DNA of 29,319 nucleotides from JAKPQD01 sp029572965 (GCA_035374585.1 DAOSPF010000044.1:1-29319); one strand, 5' to 3'. Shown: positions 17,511 through 25,957, counted from the first letter of the stretch. The notes: generated from the sequence alone by a model not told the origin. Program-made: numbers and translations.

Positions 17511-18428
17511 ATGGTGCGAAAAATTAGTTTCATAGCAATTGGGGTATTACTCTTAAGCGTTTGCATGTATGTAATATACATCAACAGCAGCCTTAATATA
17601 AAAGACAATTTAAATGTCCCTTATGAAGAAATAAATAAGGGAGTTGTAGATGTTGAAGAAGAGGCTGTTAAGAGTATTACAGAAAATATTTCATCACCGG
17701 TTGAAATAGCAGCTTTGATAAAAAGTTTAGGGGTACCTTTTAATAAAGGTTTTTTGGCCCCTACAGAATATGCTGACAATTACAGCACAAATTATGCACA
17801 AGCTTTTGCCCTTGGTGTTTTTAGCGCAGATTTAGGGTATTTGAACATGTACAACAAAACAGGTTCAGTGATAGATTACCTTTCTACCATCAAAAAACTG
17901 GCAGATGCGATTAATGTGGGGCAATATTTTGATTTCGCCACACTAAAAAGGTTAGCAGCCAATAGCGCTAACATTGATTCATTGAAATATATTTCTGTAC
18001 ATAGTTTTAACCAGATGGACCAATCGCTGAGGCAGCGAAAAAGGGGCAACCTTAGTTCGCTCATTATTGCCGGTGCATGGCTCGAAGGGATTTATATTAC
18101 AGTACAAGTGGCAAAAAATAATACAGATTCTCGTTTGACAGATAAAATTGGCGAGCAAAAAATTATTCTTGCAGATTTAATGACATTACTTATTTCTTAT
18201 GCCAAAGACCCTATTTTTAGGAATTATGTAAGCGAGTTTAATCAAATAAAAAGCAAGTTTGATATGGTACAGATTACTTTTGAGCAGGGAGAGCCAATTA
18301 CCATTGAAGAAAATGGCATGCTGACTGTCATTCAAAAGGACAAGAGCATTGTACATGTAACAACAGAGCAGTTAAACGATATTTCTAAAACTATTGAAGC
18401 TGTCAGAGAAAGGCTAATCAGAAAATAA
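17511..18428 (+). CDS. Membrane-anchored protein of unknown function, last gene of the operon
   Basis: A 305-residue protein with one N-terminal hydrophobic segment (about 5-25). LLLSVC resembles a lipobox, but Val at -1 is not typical, so a membrane anchor or uncleaved signal is more likely. The rest is mainly helical and probably outside the cytoplasm. Visible stretches include SPVEIAALIKSLGVPFNKGF and NYAQAFALGVFSADLGYL, plus an amphipathic C-terminal helix. I do not recognise the family. The 17-base gap to the ABC transporter and the 87-base gap with new promoter boxes after it make it part of the operon. It could be an accessory subunit of the transporter, which is inference. Confidence 0.8.
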   Translation: MVRKISFIAIGVLLLSVCMYVIYINSSLNIKDNLNVPYEEINKGVVDVEEEAVKSITENISSPVEIAALIKSLGVPFNKGFLAPTEYADNYSTNYAQAFALGVFSADLGYLNMYNKTGSVIDYLSTIKKLADAINVGQYFDFATLKRLAANSANIDSLKYISVHSFNQMDQSLRQRKRGNLSSLIIAGAWLEGIYITVQVAKNNTDSRLTDKIGEQKIILADLMTLLISYAKDPIFRNYVSEFNQIKSKFDMVQITFEQGEPITIEENGMLTVIQKDKSIVHVTTEQLNDISKTIEAVRERLIRK

Positions 18429-18496
18429 TGCCATGTGTTATTTTCTATTTAGATAGTTTTGTATTTTTGTTACGATATAAAGCATAAACAAAATCA

Positions 18497-18504
18497 TACT
18501 TTTG
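18497..18504 (+). promoter_or_regulatory. Candidate -7 box for the secreted protein gene
   Basis: TACTTTTG matches TAnnTTTG and lies 23 bases before the ATG at 18528. A second match, TAGTTTTG, is at 18454-18461. Neither has a well-placed TTTG at -33. Their presence suggests that transcription restarts here, after the operon. Confidence 0.4.
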
Positions 18505-18527
18505 AAAAATTATAATTGCAATCTGAA

Positions 18528-19061
18528 ATGATAAGTTTTCTCCCAATACCATCATATATCAAAAACATCAACAAACAAGTTTCGATAATTTCTGCATTTT
18601 TGAATGTAAGGCCATGTTGTCGTATTTTGATATTAAGTTTTTTTGTACTTTTTGTATTTTCTTCATTTGAAACTAAAGCACAGTCTTCTTCTAAGTTAGC
18701 AGAGTTTTGTGCAGCTACGGCAGGAGATGATGCAACATATCTTAAAGATTTTGTTATAGAGCTTGATGCTGCCGGGGCTGATGGCAAGTCGCCTGAACAA
18801 ATGTTTACCTTATTGCTTAGTAAAAACAGTGAATATCGGTTTACTGTTTGTAACGCAGAAGGATCGGCAGGTAAAGCTATTTTTCAATTACATGACATCT
18901 CGAAGTTATATGTAACATCTTACAATGCTTCTACAGGCCAGACCTATCAATCGGTTAATTTTCAGTGCCAGAAGACCGGGGCATATCACCTGAAAGTATC
19001 ATTTTTAGATGGCAAAAAAGGGTCGGCCGTGGTAGTGGTTTCTTTTATTCGAACGTTGTAA
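18528..19061 (+). CDS. Secreted small protein of unknown function
   Basis: A 177-residue protein. The open frame can be extended to a TTG at 18516, but the ATG at 18528 fits better with the -7 box just upstream. A hydrophobic stretch (ILILSFFVLFVFSS) is followed by ETKAQ, a plausible signal-peptidase site. The part before it is unusually long (about 30 residues), so an internal TTG start near 18600 is also possible. The mature domain is beta-rich with two Cys (in FTVCNAEG and NFQCQKTG) and reads like a small jelly-roll or pre-peptidase-C-like fold (GAYHLKVSFLDG). No family is recognised with certainty. Its stop is directly followed by the stop of the opposite gene, with no spacer. Confidence 0.72.
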   Translation: MISFLPIPSYIKNINKQVSIISAFLNVRPCCRILILSFFVLFVFSSFETKAQSSSKLAEFCAATAGDDATYLKDFVIELDAAGADGKSPEQMFTLLLSKNSEYRFTVCNAEGSAGKAIFQLHDISKLYVTSYNASTGQTYQSVNFQCQKTGAYHLKVSFLDGKKGSAVVVVSFIRTL

Positions 19062-20042
19062 CTATTGAGTTTTGCCAGGCAATGTTTTATCTAAAAAAGT
19101 TGCGTAAGCAGAAAGGGTTTCAGAATTGTTCTTGAACCAAAGTTGGACATACTGGCTTTCAATACTTCTCATACAATAGTAAAGCATAGCATCTAAATAA
19201 TTGTGGACAGAAACCTGCTGTAAAAAGTTTTGACTAATAGTAGAGTCAATAGCGTTTTTGAAATTAACCGTAATTTCATCTTTTAGAAAATTTATTTGGT
19301 TGACAATGTCTGTTTGTAACTTTTGCATTATTTCAACATTGTCATTTTTAGTATAATGTGAATAAATATCAGAAGTTGATTGAAGTTTATACCTGCTGCC
19401 CCTGAAAGGGATTTCTATTTTACTTTGTTTTTTATTGATAAATAAGTTTAAAAAAGCAATAGCATCATTAGCCCGCTTTTGTTGGTTATCCAGCGTCAAT
19501 GCATATAATATTGGGTAAACACAAGAAAAACTGTTGTTGCTTTCATAAATACAAGCGGCGTATAAATAAAAACATTCGGCAAAGTAAGGGTTCTTTTTTT
19601 GGCATGCAGATAACAATCCAATGGCCTCATCAAGTTTATTTTGCTTATAATTTAAAAAAGCATTTTCGTACAATAGCATATAGTAGTTGTCAAATAGCTT
19701 TAAACCTTTTTTCAGGGCTTTTATTGCTTCAGCTTCTCTGCCCAATTTGACTAATGAGGCTGAATATATGTAATAACATATTGTATCATATTGATTATTT
19801 TTTTTTATATTCTGTTTGCTATATTTAAGTGCATTTTCATAATCTTTTTTCATAAAATAGCCCGATGCCAAACCGTATAAACCGTAAGATGATTCGGGGC
19901 TGCGGGCAAGGATTTTGTAGCTTAGCTTAATCAGGCTATCCGGCTTTATTTCTATATTTTGAGCCATACCAGGCAGAGAGAGCTTTAGAAATATAAGTAA
20001 AGTAGAAATTTTTAGGAATAGATTGTGTAAATTAGGGATCAT
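19062..20042 (-). CDS. Secreted tetratricopeptide-repeat protein
   Basis: A 326-residue protein when started at the ATG at 20042. A TTG at 20066 extends the frame by 8 residues but overlaps the likely promoter. A signal peptide (ending LPGMAQ, about residue 28) precedes helical hairpins of TPR type at about 52-85, 88-119 and 121-153, for example ASGYFMKKDYENALKYSKQN and ASLVKLGREAEAIKALKKGL. The C-terminal half (about 200-326) has no repeats that I can name. It has no catalytic motif and is probably a periplasmic scaffold. It stands alone, convergent with the preceding gene. Confidence 0.75.
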   Translation of the reverse strand: MIPNLHNLFLKISTLLIFLKLSLPGMAQNIEIKPDSLIKLSYKILARSPESSYGLYGLASGYFMKKDYENALKYSKQNIKKNNQYDTICYYIYSASLVKLGREAEAIKALKKGLKLFDNYYMLLYENAFLNYKQNKLDEAIGLLSACQKKNPYFAECFYLYAACIYESNNSFSCVYPILYALTLDNQQKRANDAIAFLNLFINKKQSKIEIPFRGSRYKLQSTSDIYSHYTKNDNVEIMQKLQTDIVNQINFLKDEITVNFKNAIDSTISQNFLQQVSVHNYLDAMLYYCMRSIESQYVQLWFKNNSETLSAYATFLDKTLPGKTQ

Positions 20043-20063
20043 ATCAACAAAGTTTGATTTGCG

Positions 20064-20071
20064 CAAAAGTA
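20064..20071 (-). promoter_or_regulatory. Candidate -7 box of the TPR protein gene
   Basis: The minus strand reads TACTTTTG (TAnnTTTG), 22 bases before the ATG at 20042. It overlaps the alternative TTG start, which supports the shorter protein. Confidence 0.4.
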
Positions 20072-20112
20072 CCTTAATAACTTTATTTCTTTCGGGTTTT
20101 GAATTTAATATT

Positions 20113-20120
20113 TATCTTCG
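20113..20120 (+). promoter_or_regulatory. Candidate -7 box of the mannosyltransferase gene
   Basis: TATCTTCG is a one-mismatch match to TAnnTTTG, 10-25 bases before the two possible ATG starts (20130, 20145). If used, the leader is very short and the second ATG becomes more likely. Confidence 0.3.
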
Positions 20121-20129
20121 CATCAGTAA

Positions 20130-20882
20130 ATGAACAATCCTTTTATGGCAGAAAGCGTAGTTATAATCCCAACATACAACGAACGTGAAAATATCCGGAA
20201 AATTATTGAAAAGGTTTTTTCTTTAGAACACCCTTTTGATATTTTAGTTATCGAAGATAATTCACCTGATGGGACAGCCGCCATTGTTAAGCAAATGCAG
20301 ATGGTTTATCCCGAAAGGCTTTATATGGTTGAGCGTAGTGGGAAGTTAGGGCTTGGGACTGCATACATTGCCGGGTTTAAATGGGCGCTTGCCCGCAATT
20401 ACCAGTATATTTTTGAGATGGATGCTGATTTTTCGCACAATCCAGACGATTTGCTGTTGCTTTATAAAGCTTGTGCTGAAGATGGTGCTGATTTGGCAAT
20501 TGGTTCAAGGTATAAATCGGGGGTTAACGTTGTCAATTGGCCTATGGGGCGTGTAATCATGTCGTATTATGCTTCAGCTTATGTAAGGCTTGTTACGCGA
20601 ATGAATGTAAGAGATACAACTGCCGGATTCAAATGTTACAGGCGAAAAGTACTTGAAACTATTGAGCTTGACAAAATCAGGTTCAAAGGTTATGCTTTTC
20701 AGATAGAAATGAAGTTTACGGCCTGGAAGATTGGCTTTAAAATTGTAGAAGTCCCCATTATTTTTACCGACAGGAAACAAGGCCAGTCGAAAATGAGCGG
20801 AGGGATTTTTAATGAAGCTTTTTTTGGGGTTTTAAAAATGAAAGTGCGTAGTTGGTTCAAAAAGTACCCGCTTATTAATTGA
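20130..20882 (+). CDS. Polyprenol monophosphomannose synthase (GT2, DPM1-like)
   Basis: A 250-residue family 2 glycosyltransferase of the dolichol-phosphate mannosyltransferase type, without C-terminal membrane helices. It moves a sugar, probably mannose from GDP-mannose, to a polyprenyl phosphate at the inner face of the membrane. Motifs are VVIIPTYNERENI, VIEDNSPDGT, the metal-binding DAD in EMDADFSHNPDD, RDTTAGFKCYRRKVLE and FTDRKQGQSKMS. The second Met (20145, MAESVVIIP) matches the usual family start and may be the true one. It is followed by pyrC, a neighbour pair I know from other Bacteroidota. Donor specificity is inferred from the family. Confidence 0.88.
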   Translation: MNNPFMAESVVIIPTYNERENIRKIIEKVFSLEHPFDILVIEDNSPDGTAAIVKQMQMVYPERLYMVERSGKLGLGTAYIAGFKWALARNYQYIFEMDADFSHNPDDLLLLYKACAEDGADLAIGSRYKSGVNVVNWPMGRVIMSYYASAYVRLVTRMNVRDTTAGFKCYRRKVLETIELDKIRFKGYAFQIEMKFTAWKIGFKIVEVPIIFTDRKQGQSKMSGGIFNEAFFGVLKMKVRSWFKKYPLIN

Positions 20883-21084
20883 TTTTAAGATATAAGGAAG
20901 TTAAAACGAGCATGTATGCAACTATGCGGAGCGCCCTGATGGACGAAATAAATAAGGCAGATTAAAAAAATTAACATGCGAGTTCTTCGGCCCAAAACAG
21001 GATAAGCTATCATAGCACACATTAAATAGCATTTAATGATATGGCTTAAATGGCTAAATTTTAACAAATTAAATTTTTGTTTGG

Positions 21085-22428
21085 ATGAAAACACTGCTTA
21101 TAAAAAATGCGACAATAGTCAACGAAGGCCGGCGTTTTCAGGGTAATATCATTATAGAAGGGGAACGGATAAAAGAAATTGTTACTACTCCTGTTGATAA
21201 AGCCACTGGTTTTGACGAAATTATTAATGCTGAAGGTAAATTTGTAATACCAGGCGTGATTGACGATCAGGTGCATTTTCGTCAGCCTGGTTTGACGCAT
21301 AAAGCAGATATTTATACCGAATCGAGGGCAGCTGTTGCCGGGGGGGTTACTTCCTTTATGGAAATGCCCAATACCCAGCCTCAGACAACAACACAACAAT
21401 TGTTGCAGGAGAAGTTTGCCTTAGGGGCCGAAAATTCTTTTGCCAATTACTCTTTTTATATTGGGGCGACAAATGATAACCTTTCGGAGATAGTAAAAAC
21501 AGATGTAAAAAATGTGTGTGGCGTAAAGGTTTTTATGGGTTCTTCAACCGGAAATATGTTGGTTGACAATCCGAAAACTCTTGAAGGGATTTTTAAAGAC
21601 TCGCCTTTGCTTGTGGCTGTTCATTGTGAAGATGAGGGAACAATACGGAACAATCAAAAAAAGTATATTGACTTATTAGGAGAAGACCTGCCCTGGCATT
21701 ATCACCCGATTATCAGGAGTGCAGAGGCTTGTTACCGTTCATCGTCATTGGCTGTTGAGATGGCCCAAAAACATAATACGCGCTTGCATTTATTGCATTT
21801 GTCATCTGCAAAGGAAATGCGTTTGCTTAGCGGGGCGCCATCGACATCTGAAAAACGCATTACCTCTGAAGTTTGTGTACACCATCTTTGGTTTACCGAT
21901 GAAGACTACGAGCGGTATGGTTCATTGATAAAATGGAACCCTGCCATAAAATATGCCGAAGACCGTGATGAATTGTGGAGGGCGTTGCTTGATGGCCGTT
22001 TAGATGTTGTTGCTACAGACCATGCCCCGCATACTATTGACGAGAAAAGGAATATATATACCAAAGCCCCGTCGGGTGGGCCATTGGTGCAGTTTTCGCT
22101 ATTGGCTATGTTACAGTTTACGCAACAAAACAGGCTTAGCATAGAACAAGTGGTTGAAAAAATGTGCCATGCCCCTGCAAAAATATTTCAGGTAAAAGAA
22201 AGGGGTTTTTTGCGCCCGGGTTATTATGCCGATATAGCCATTGTAAACCCCAATGAAAAGACACAAGTTAGAAAAGAAATCATTTTTTCAAAGTGCGGAT
22301 GGTCCCCATTTGAGGGGGTGTTGTTTGATTATTCAGTATCTCAAACTATTGTTAATGGCGTTTTGGTTTACAACAACGGTAAAATAAATGAGCATTTCAG
22401 GGGAAAAGCCCTTACCTTTGAAAGGTGA
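21085..22428 (+). CDS. pyrC: Dihydroorotase
   Basis: A 447-residue amidohydrolase that closes N-carbamoyl-aspartate to dihydroorotate in pyrimidine synthesis. Visible motifs are IDDQVHFRQPGLTHK (Gln62 where other families have the first His of HxH, with His64 kept), AAVAGGVTSFMEMPNTQP, Lys148 in VKVFMGSSTGN, His180 in VHCEDE, HLLHLSS, and Asp312 in ATDHAPH. The QxH form is, from memory, shared with other Bacteroidota such as the Porphyromonas enzyme, so it is not a defect. The 202-base space before it (20883-21084) contains no gene that I can support, and no attenuator was recognised there. Confidence 0.93.
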   Translation: MKTLLIKNATIVNEGRRFQGNIIIEGERIKEIVTTPVDKATGFDEIINAEGKFVIPGVIDDQVHFRQPGLTHKADIYTESRAAVAGGVTSFMEMPNTQPQTTTQQLLQEKFALGAENSFANYSFYIGATNDNLSEIVKTDVKNVCGVKVFMGSSTGNMLVDNPKTLEGIFKDSPLLVAVHCEDEGTIRNNQKKYIDLLGEDLPWHYHPIIRSAEACYRSSSLAVEMAQKHNTRLHLLHLSSAKEMRLLSGAPSTSEKRITSEVCVHHLWFTDEDYERYGSLIKWNPAIKYAEDRDELWRALLDGRLDVVATDHAPHTIDEKRNIYTKAPSGGPLVQFSLLAMLQFTQQNRLSIEQVVEKMCHAPAKIFQVKERGFLRPGYYADIAIVNPNEKTQVRKEIIFSKCGWSPFEGVLFDYSVSQTIVNGVLVYNNGKINEHFRGKALTFER

Positions 22429-22481
22429 AATTGTAATATCAGTAGTAAGATTATTTTTTAAACGTATTTTTCAAATCAAAT

Positions 22482-24191
22482 ATGGGAAGCAAAAGTGATA
22501 TTTCAGAAAAACCTGAAGAAAAGGTTTCGTTAAATTTTTTAGAAGAGATTATAGAAGAAGACATTCGCACTGGCAAGTACCAGGGCCGGGTATTGACACG
22601 CTTTCCTCCAGAGCCCAACGGCTATTTGCATATAGGGCATGCCAAGTCTATATGCCTGAATTTTGGGTTAGCCAAAAAATACAACGGGAAATGTAATTTA
22701 CGTTTTGACGATACCAATCCTGTTAAGGAAGATACAGAGTATGTAGATTCAATCAAAGAAGATGTTAATTGGTTGGGGTTTCAGTGGGCCAATGAGTTTT
22801 ATGCTTCTGATTATTTTGATCAATTGTACGAATGGGCAAAAGTACTTATAAAGAAAGGCAAAGCTTATGTATGCGACCTTTCGGCCGAGGAAATTAGTGC
22901 TATGCGGGGGACCCCGACAGTACCTGCCACGCCTAGCCCATACCGGAACAGGCCAATTGAAGAAAACCTTGATTTATTCAAAAGGATGAAAAAAGGAGAA
23001 TTCCCGGATGGTTCAAAAACGCTAAGGGCCAAAATAGACCTTGCATCTCCCAACATGCACATGCGCGACCCAGTTATGTACCGCATTATGCACACACATC
23101 ATCATCGCACAGGCGATAAATGGTGTATTTATCCTATGTATGACTATGCCCATGGGCAATCTGATTATATCGAAGGCATTACCAACTCTATTTGTACCCT
23201 TGAGTTTGAAGTGCACAGGCCCTTATATGACTGGTTTATTGACAATATTTTTGAGGACCCTGATGGTTACAGGCCCCGTCAGTATGAGTTTGCGCGGCTC
23301 AACCTGAGCTATACGGTAATGAGCAAAAGAAAACTGCTGGAACTTGTAAAAGGAGGATACGTAAAAGGTTGGGACGACCCTCGGATGCCGACTATTTGTG
23401 GGTTGCGCCGTAGAGGTTATACTCCTGAATCAATACGCATGTTTGCCGAAAAGGTAGGAGTAGCCCGAAGAGACAATATCATTGATGTTGCATTGCTCGA
23501 ATTTTGTATCCGCGAAGACCTCAATAAAAAGGCCATGCGTGTGATGACTGTGTTAAACCCCATAAAATTGGTGATAGACAATTATCCCGCAGGACAAACG
23601 GAAATGCTCGAGGCTGTTAATAATCCTGAAGACGAGTCAATGGGCAACAGGAGCATCGAGTTTTCCAGGGAATTGTTTATTGAAAGGGACGATTTTATGG
23701 AACCCCCCCCAAAGAAATATTTCAGGTTAGCACCAGGCCAGGAAGTAAGGCTCCGATATGCATATTTTGTCAAATGCACCCATGTTGAAAAAGATGTACA
23801 AGGTAATGTAACTGTAGTGCATTGTACCTACGATCCGGCCTCAAAGGGGGGTAACTCTCCTGATGGGCGTAAAGTTAAAGGCACAATTCATTGGGTAAAT
23901 GCCAATACAGCAATAGAGGCAGAAGTGCGGTTGTATGACAGGTTATTTATGCAGCCCGAGCCCGAGAAGGTAGAAGAAGGCCACGATTATAAAGAGAACC
24001 TGAACCCCGACTCTTTAAAAGTTATAAAAGCATTTTGCGAGCCATATCTGGCAAATGCCAAGGTTGGTGTTAAATATCAATTCGAGAGGATTGGATATTT
24101 TTCGGTGGACAAAGATTCGACAAACGACAAGCTTGTGTTTAACCGGATTGTGACATTAAAAGACTCGTGGGCAAAGATCAGTGCAGAATAA
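22482..24191 (+). CDS. glnS: Glutaminyl-tRNA synthetase
   Basis: A 569-residue class I synthetase, near the usual 550-560 residues, that charges tRNA-Gln with glutamine. The catalytic domain shows FPPEPNGYLHIGHAKS with HIGH at 50-53, RFDDTNP, and the KMSKS-equivalent VMSKR (279-283), which is typical of GlnRS. The C-terminal anticodon-binding beta-barrels (about 350-569) include GTIHWVNANTAIEAEVRLYD. A run of eight C occurs in codons for EPPPKK (23703-23710), in frame. Presence of GlnRS means that tRNA-Gln can be charged directly. The gene is followed by rpsP after 90 bases. Confidence 0.95.
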   Translation: MGSKSDISEKPEEKVSLNFLEEIIEEDIRTGKYQGRVLTRFPPEPNGYLHIGHAKSICLNFGLAKKYNGKCNLRFDDTNPVKEDTEYVDSIKEDVNWLGFQWANEFYASDYFDQLYEWAKVLIKKGKAYVCDLSAEEISAMRGTPTVPATPSPYRNRPIEENLDLFKRMKKGEFPDGSKTLRAKIDLASPNMHMRDPVMYRIMHTHHHRTGDKWCIYPMYDYAHGQSDYIEGITNSICTLEFEVHRPLYDWFIDNIFEDPDGYRPRQYEFARLNLSYTVMSKRKLLELVKGGYVKGWDDPRMPTICGLRRRGYTPESIRMFAEKVGVARRDNIIDVALLEFCIREDLNKKAMRVMTVLNPIKLVIDNYPAGQTEMLEAVNNPEDESMGNRSIEFSRELFIERDDFMEPPPKKYFRLAPGQEVRLRYAYFVKCTHVEKDVQGNVTVVHCTYDPASKGGNSPDGRKVKGTIHWVNANTAIEAEVRLYDRLFMQPEPEKVEEGHDYKENLNPDSLKVIKAFCEPYLANAKVGVKYQFERIGYFSVDKDSTNDKLVFNRIVTLKDSWAKISAE

Positions 24192-24243
24192 TATAACGAG
24201 AAAGCTTTTTTATATTTTATGTAGCATATTTTGTAAATTAGTG

Positions 24244-24251
24244 TATCTTTG
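24244..24251 (+). promoter_or_regulatory. -7 promoter box of rpsP-rimM
   Basis: TATCTTTG followed by C is a strong match to the Bacteroidota consensus TAnnTTTG, 31 bases before the rpsP ATG. A TTTTG lies only about 10 bases upstream, which is too close for a standard -33 element. Confidence 0.6.
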
Positions 24252-24281
24252 CGCGCTCAAATAATTATAAAACGTTAAGTT

Positions 24282-24806
24282 ATGCCCGCAAAAATTAGAT
24301 TAACGCGCCAGGGGCGCAAAAACATTCCCTACTACCACATTGTAGTAGCAGACAGCAGGGCGCCACGTGATGGCAGATATATTGAACGTTTGGGGAAATA
24401 TTTTCCCAAAACCAATCCTGCCTCTGTTGAGTTAAATTTCGACAGGGCATTGTATTGGCTGCAAACTGGTGCTGAACCTACAGACACATGCCGTAGCATT
24501 TTGTCTGAGCAAGGGGTATTATTAAAAAACCACCTGCTTAATGGGGTTAAGAAAAAAGCCCTTACTTTAGAGCAAGTTGAAACAAAATTCAGTGCCTGGC
24601 TTGCTGAGAAAGACAAAAAACTGGCAGCAAAGAAAGACTTGATTAAGAGCGAAGTTGACAAAGCCAAAAAACAACGTTTAGAAGCTGAATCAAAAGTTCG
24701 TGAAGCTAAAGCTGCTGCTATAGCACAAAAAGCAATGCAGAAGCTCGAAGCTCAGGCAGAAGCCCAAGCAGAAGGCGAAGCCCAGGCAGAGGCTGAACAA
24801 GCATAA
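24282..24806 (+). CDS. rpsP: 30S ribosomal protein S16 with charged C-terminal extension
   Basis: A 174-residue protein. The first 80 or so residues are the S16 fold that stabilises the small subunit (KIRLTRQGRKNIPYYHIVVA, RAPRDGRYIERLGKY, ALYWLQTGAEPTDT). The remaining 90 residues are an Ala/Lys/Glu/Gln-rich helical tail that ends in repeats of EAQAE. Long tails are known on S16 in this phylum, while E. coli S16 has only 82 residues. rimM follows after 12 bases, the usual pairing of S16 with its assembly factor. Confidence 0.95.
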   Translation: MPAKIRLTRQGRKNIPYYHIVVADSRAPRDGRYIERLGKYFPKTNPASVELNFDRALYWLQTGAEPTDTCRSILSEQGVLLKNHLLNGVKKKALTLEQVETKFSAWLAEKDKKLAAKKDLIKSEVDKAKKQRLEAESKVREAKAAAIAQKAMQKLEAQAEAQAEGEAQAEAEQA

Positions 24807-24818
24807 AACTGAGTTGGG

Positions 24819-25331
24819 ATGATTGCCGAACCTGTTACTTTCATCGGCAAATGCTTAAGATACCATGGTTTTAAAGGCGAGGTGGTTATTGCTTTAGAGC
24901 CATCAGTTAGAAAGTATATTCAAAAAGCGGAATGGGTTTTTATCAATATTGATAATTCGCCTGTTCCGTTTTTTGTTGAGTCCATATCGGCTACTGACCA
25001 GTCTGCCATTTTAAAGCTAAAGGGCATAGACAAAGAAAAACAGTTGCCCGAAATATTACAGCAGGATGTTTTTGTCGCGTCTTCGTTGTTCCCCAGTAAG
25101 TTTAAACCTCAGCAAAACGAGTTCCAGGGTTTTACAGTTTTTTCGCAAGAAAAAGAAATCGGGACAGCCCATGAGTTAGTTGACTATAATGGGAATTTGC
25201 TTTTGCAGGTTTTTAACCACGAGAAAGAAATCCTGATTCCGGTGAACGACAATACGATTGTGTCTGTAGATAAGCGCAAGAAAAAGATTGTGGTTGAAGT
25301 GCCTGAAGGCTTATTGGAATTGTACTTATGA
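24819..25331 (+). CDS. rimM: 16S rRNA processing / ribosome maturation factor RimM
   Basis: A 170-residue protein that helps mature the 30S head and binds S19. The N-terminal RimM barrel shows FIGKCLRYHGFKGEVVIAL. The PRC-barrel half (about 95-170) includes GTAHELVDYNGNLLLQVF and ILIPVNDNTIVSVDKRKKKI. It is the second gene of the rpsP-rimM unit. Its last six bases overlap the end of the opposite-strand J-domain gene. Confidence 0.9.
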   Translation: MIAEPVTFIGKCLRYHGFKGEVVIALEPSVRKYIQKAEWVFINIDNSPVPFFVESISATDQSAILKLKGIDKEKQLPEILQQDVFVASSLFPSKFKPQQNEFQGFTVFSQEKEIGTAHELVDYNGNLLLQVFNHEKEILIPVNDNTIVSVDKRKKKIVVEVPEGLLELYL

Positions 25332-25931
25332 TTTCTTATTTTTTACCACTTTGTTCATTTTTAGCGCAGAGAATAAAGTAATGATAACCCCAAAGGTAAA
25401 TAAAATAATAGCGCTGCCCAGATAACTGAAATTGATAAGCTTTGGTTCTTTTTTTATGGCACCGATAGTGCCTATTATTGAGCCAGCTATAATGCCTATC
25501 CCAAAAATCAATGCCAGTATGACAATAACTTTTGAATATACATCAGTGCTTTCGTAAAAGCTGGTTTTTGTAAAATGTTTGTATTTCATTGAAGCATGTT
25601 GGCGTGCCCTTTCCCTAATCCGTTCTCGCTCCTTACGCAGCCACTGGTCTATTATTTCCTGGGCTTCATGTTGATTGGCCCCTATTTTATCAGCTTTTAA
25701 CCTGGCTTGAGCCAATAAATACTCATAAGCTTCATTGATTAAGATAAAAAGTTCTGCCGCATTTCTGAAATTACTCACATCCGGATGGTATTCGCGGGCT
25801 TTGCGCCTGTATGCCCTTTTGATGTCATCTATTGATGCATCTTTGCTTACTTCTAATATCTGGTAGTAGTCTTTGATAACCTCTTTTTTAACAAATATAG
25901 TTTTTTTGTGTGTAAAAGGCAGAAAGGGCAA
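25326..25931 (-). CDS. J-domain (DnaJ-like) membrane protein
   Basis: The frame encodes up to 201 residues. A J domain (KDYYQILEVSKDASIDDIKR, then EYHPD with the HPD motif) is followed by a charged helix and two C-terminal transmembrane segments (about 132-155 and 168-190). It probably recruits an Hsp70 to the membrane. The start is uncertain. The only standard codon upstream of the domain is TTG at 25931, while J proteins normally begin MKDYY, and that Met position is ATC (Ile, 25875-25877) here. A -7 box at 25892-25899 lies inside the upstream part. Convergent with rimM. Confidence 0.78.
   Translation of the reverse strand: MPFLPFTHKKTIFVKKEVIKDYYQILEVSKDASIDDIKRAYRRKAREYHPDVSNFRNAAELFILINEAYEYLLAQARLKADKIGANQHEAQEIIDQWLRKERERIRERARQHASMKYKHFTKTSFYESTDVYSKVIVILALIFGIGIIAGSIIGTIGAIKKEPKLINFSYLGSAIILFTFGVIITLFSALKMNKVVKNKKS
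25892..25899 (-). promoter_or_regulatory. Candidate -7 box of the J-domain gene
   Basis: The minus strand reads TATATTTG (TAnnTTTG), about 15 bases before the J domain begins. If real, the N-terminal residues read from the TTG at 25931 would not be transcribed from this promoter. Confidence 0.35.
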
Positions 25932-25957
25932 ACCTTCTTTTCGTTTATCAACAAAAA

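Noticed and set aside
20912..20965. Short open frame of 17 codons between the mannosyltransferase and pyrC
   Set aside because: Too short, no ribosome-binding context or known leader-peptide pattern; likely chance.
23703..23710. C8 homopolymer inside glnS as a phase-variation tract
   Set aside because: The reading frame is intact and the gene is essential housekeeping; it simply encodes part of a Pro-Pro-Pro stretch.
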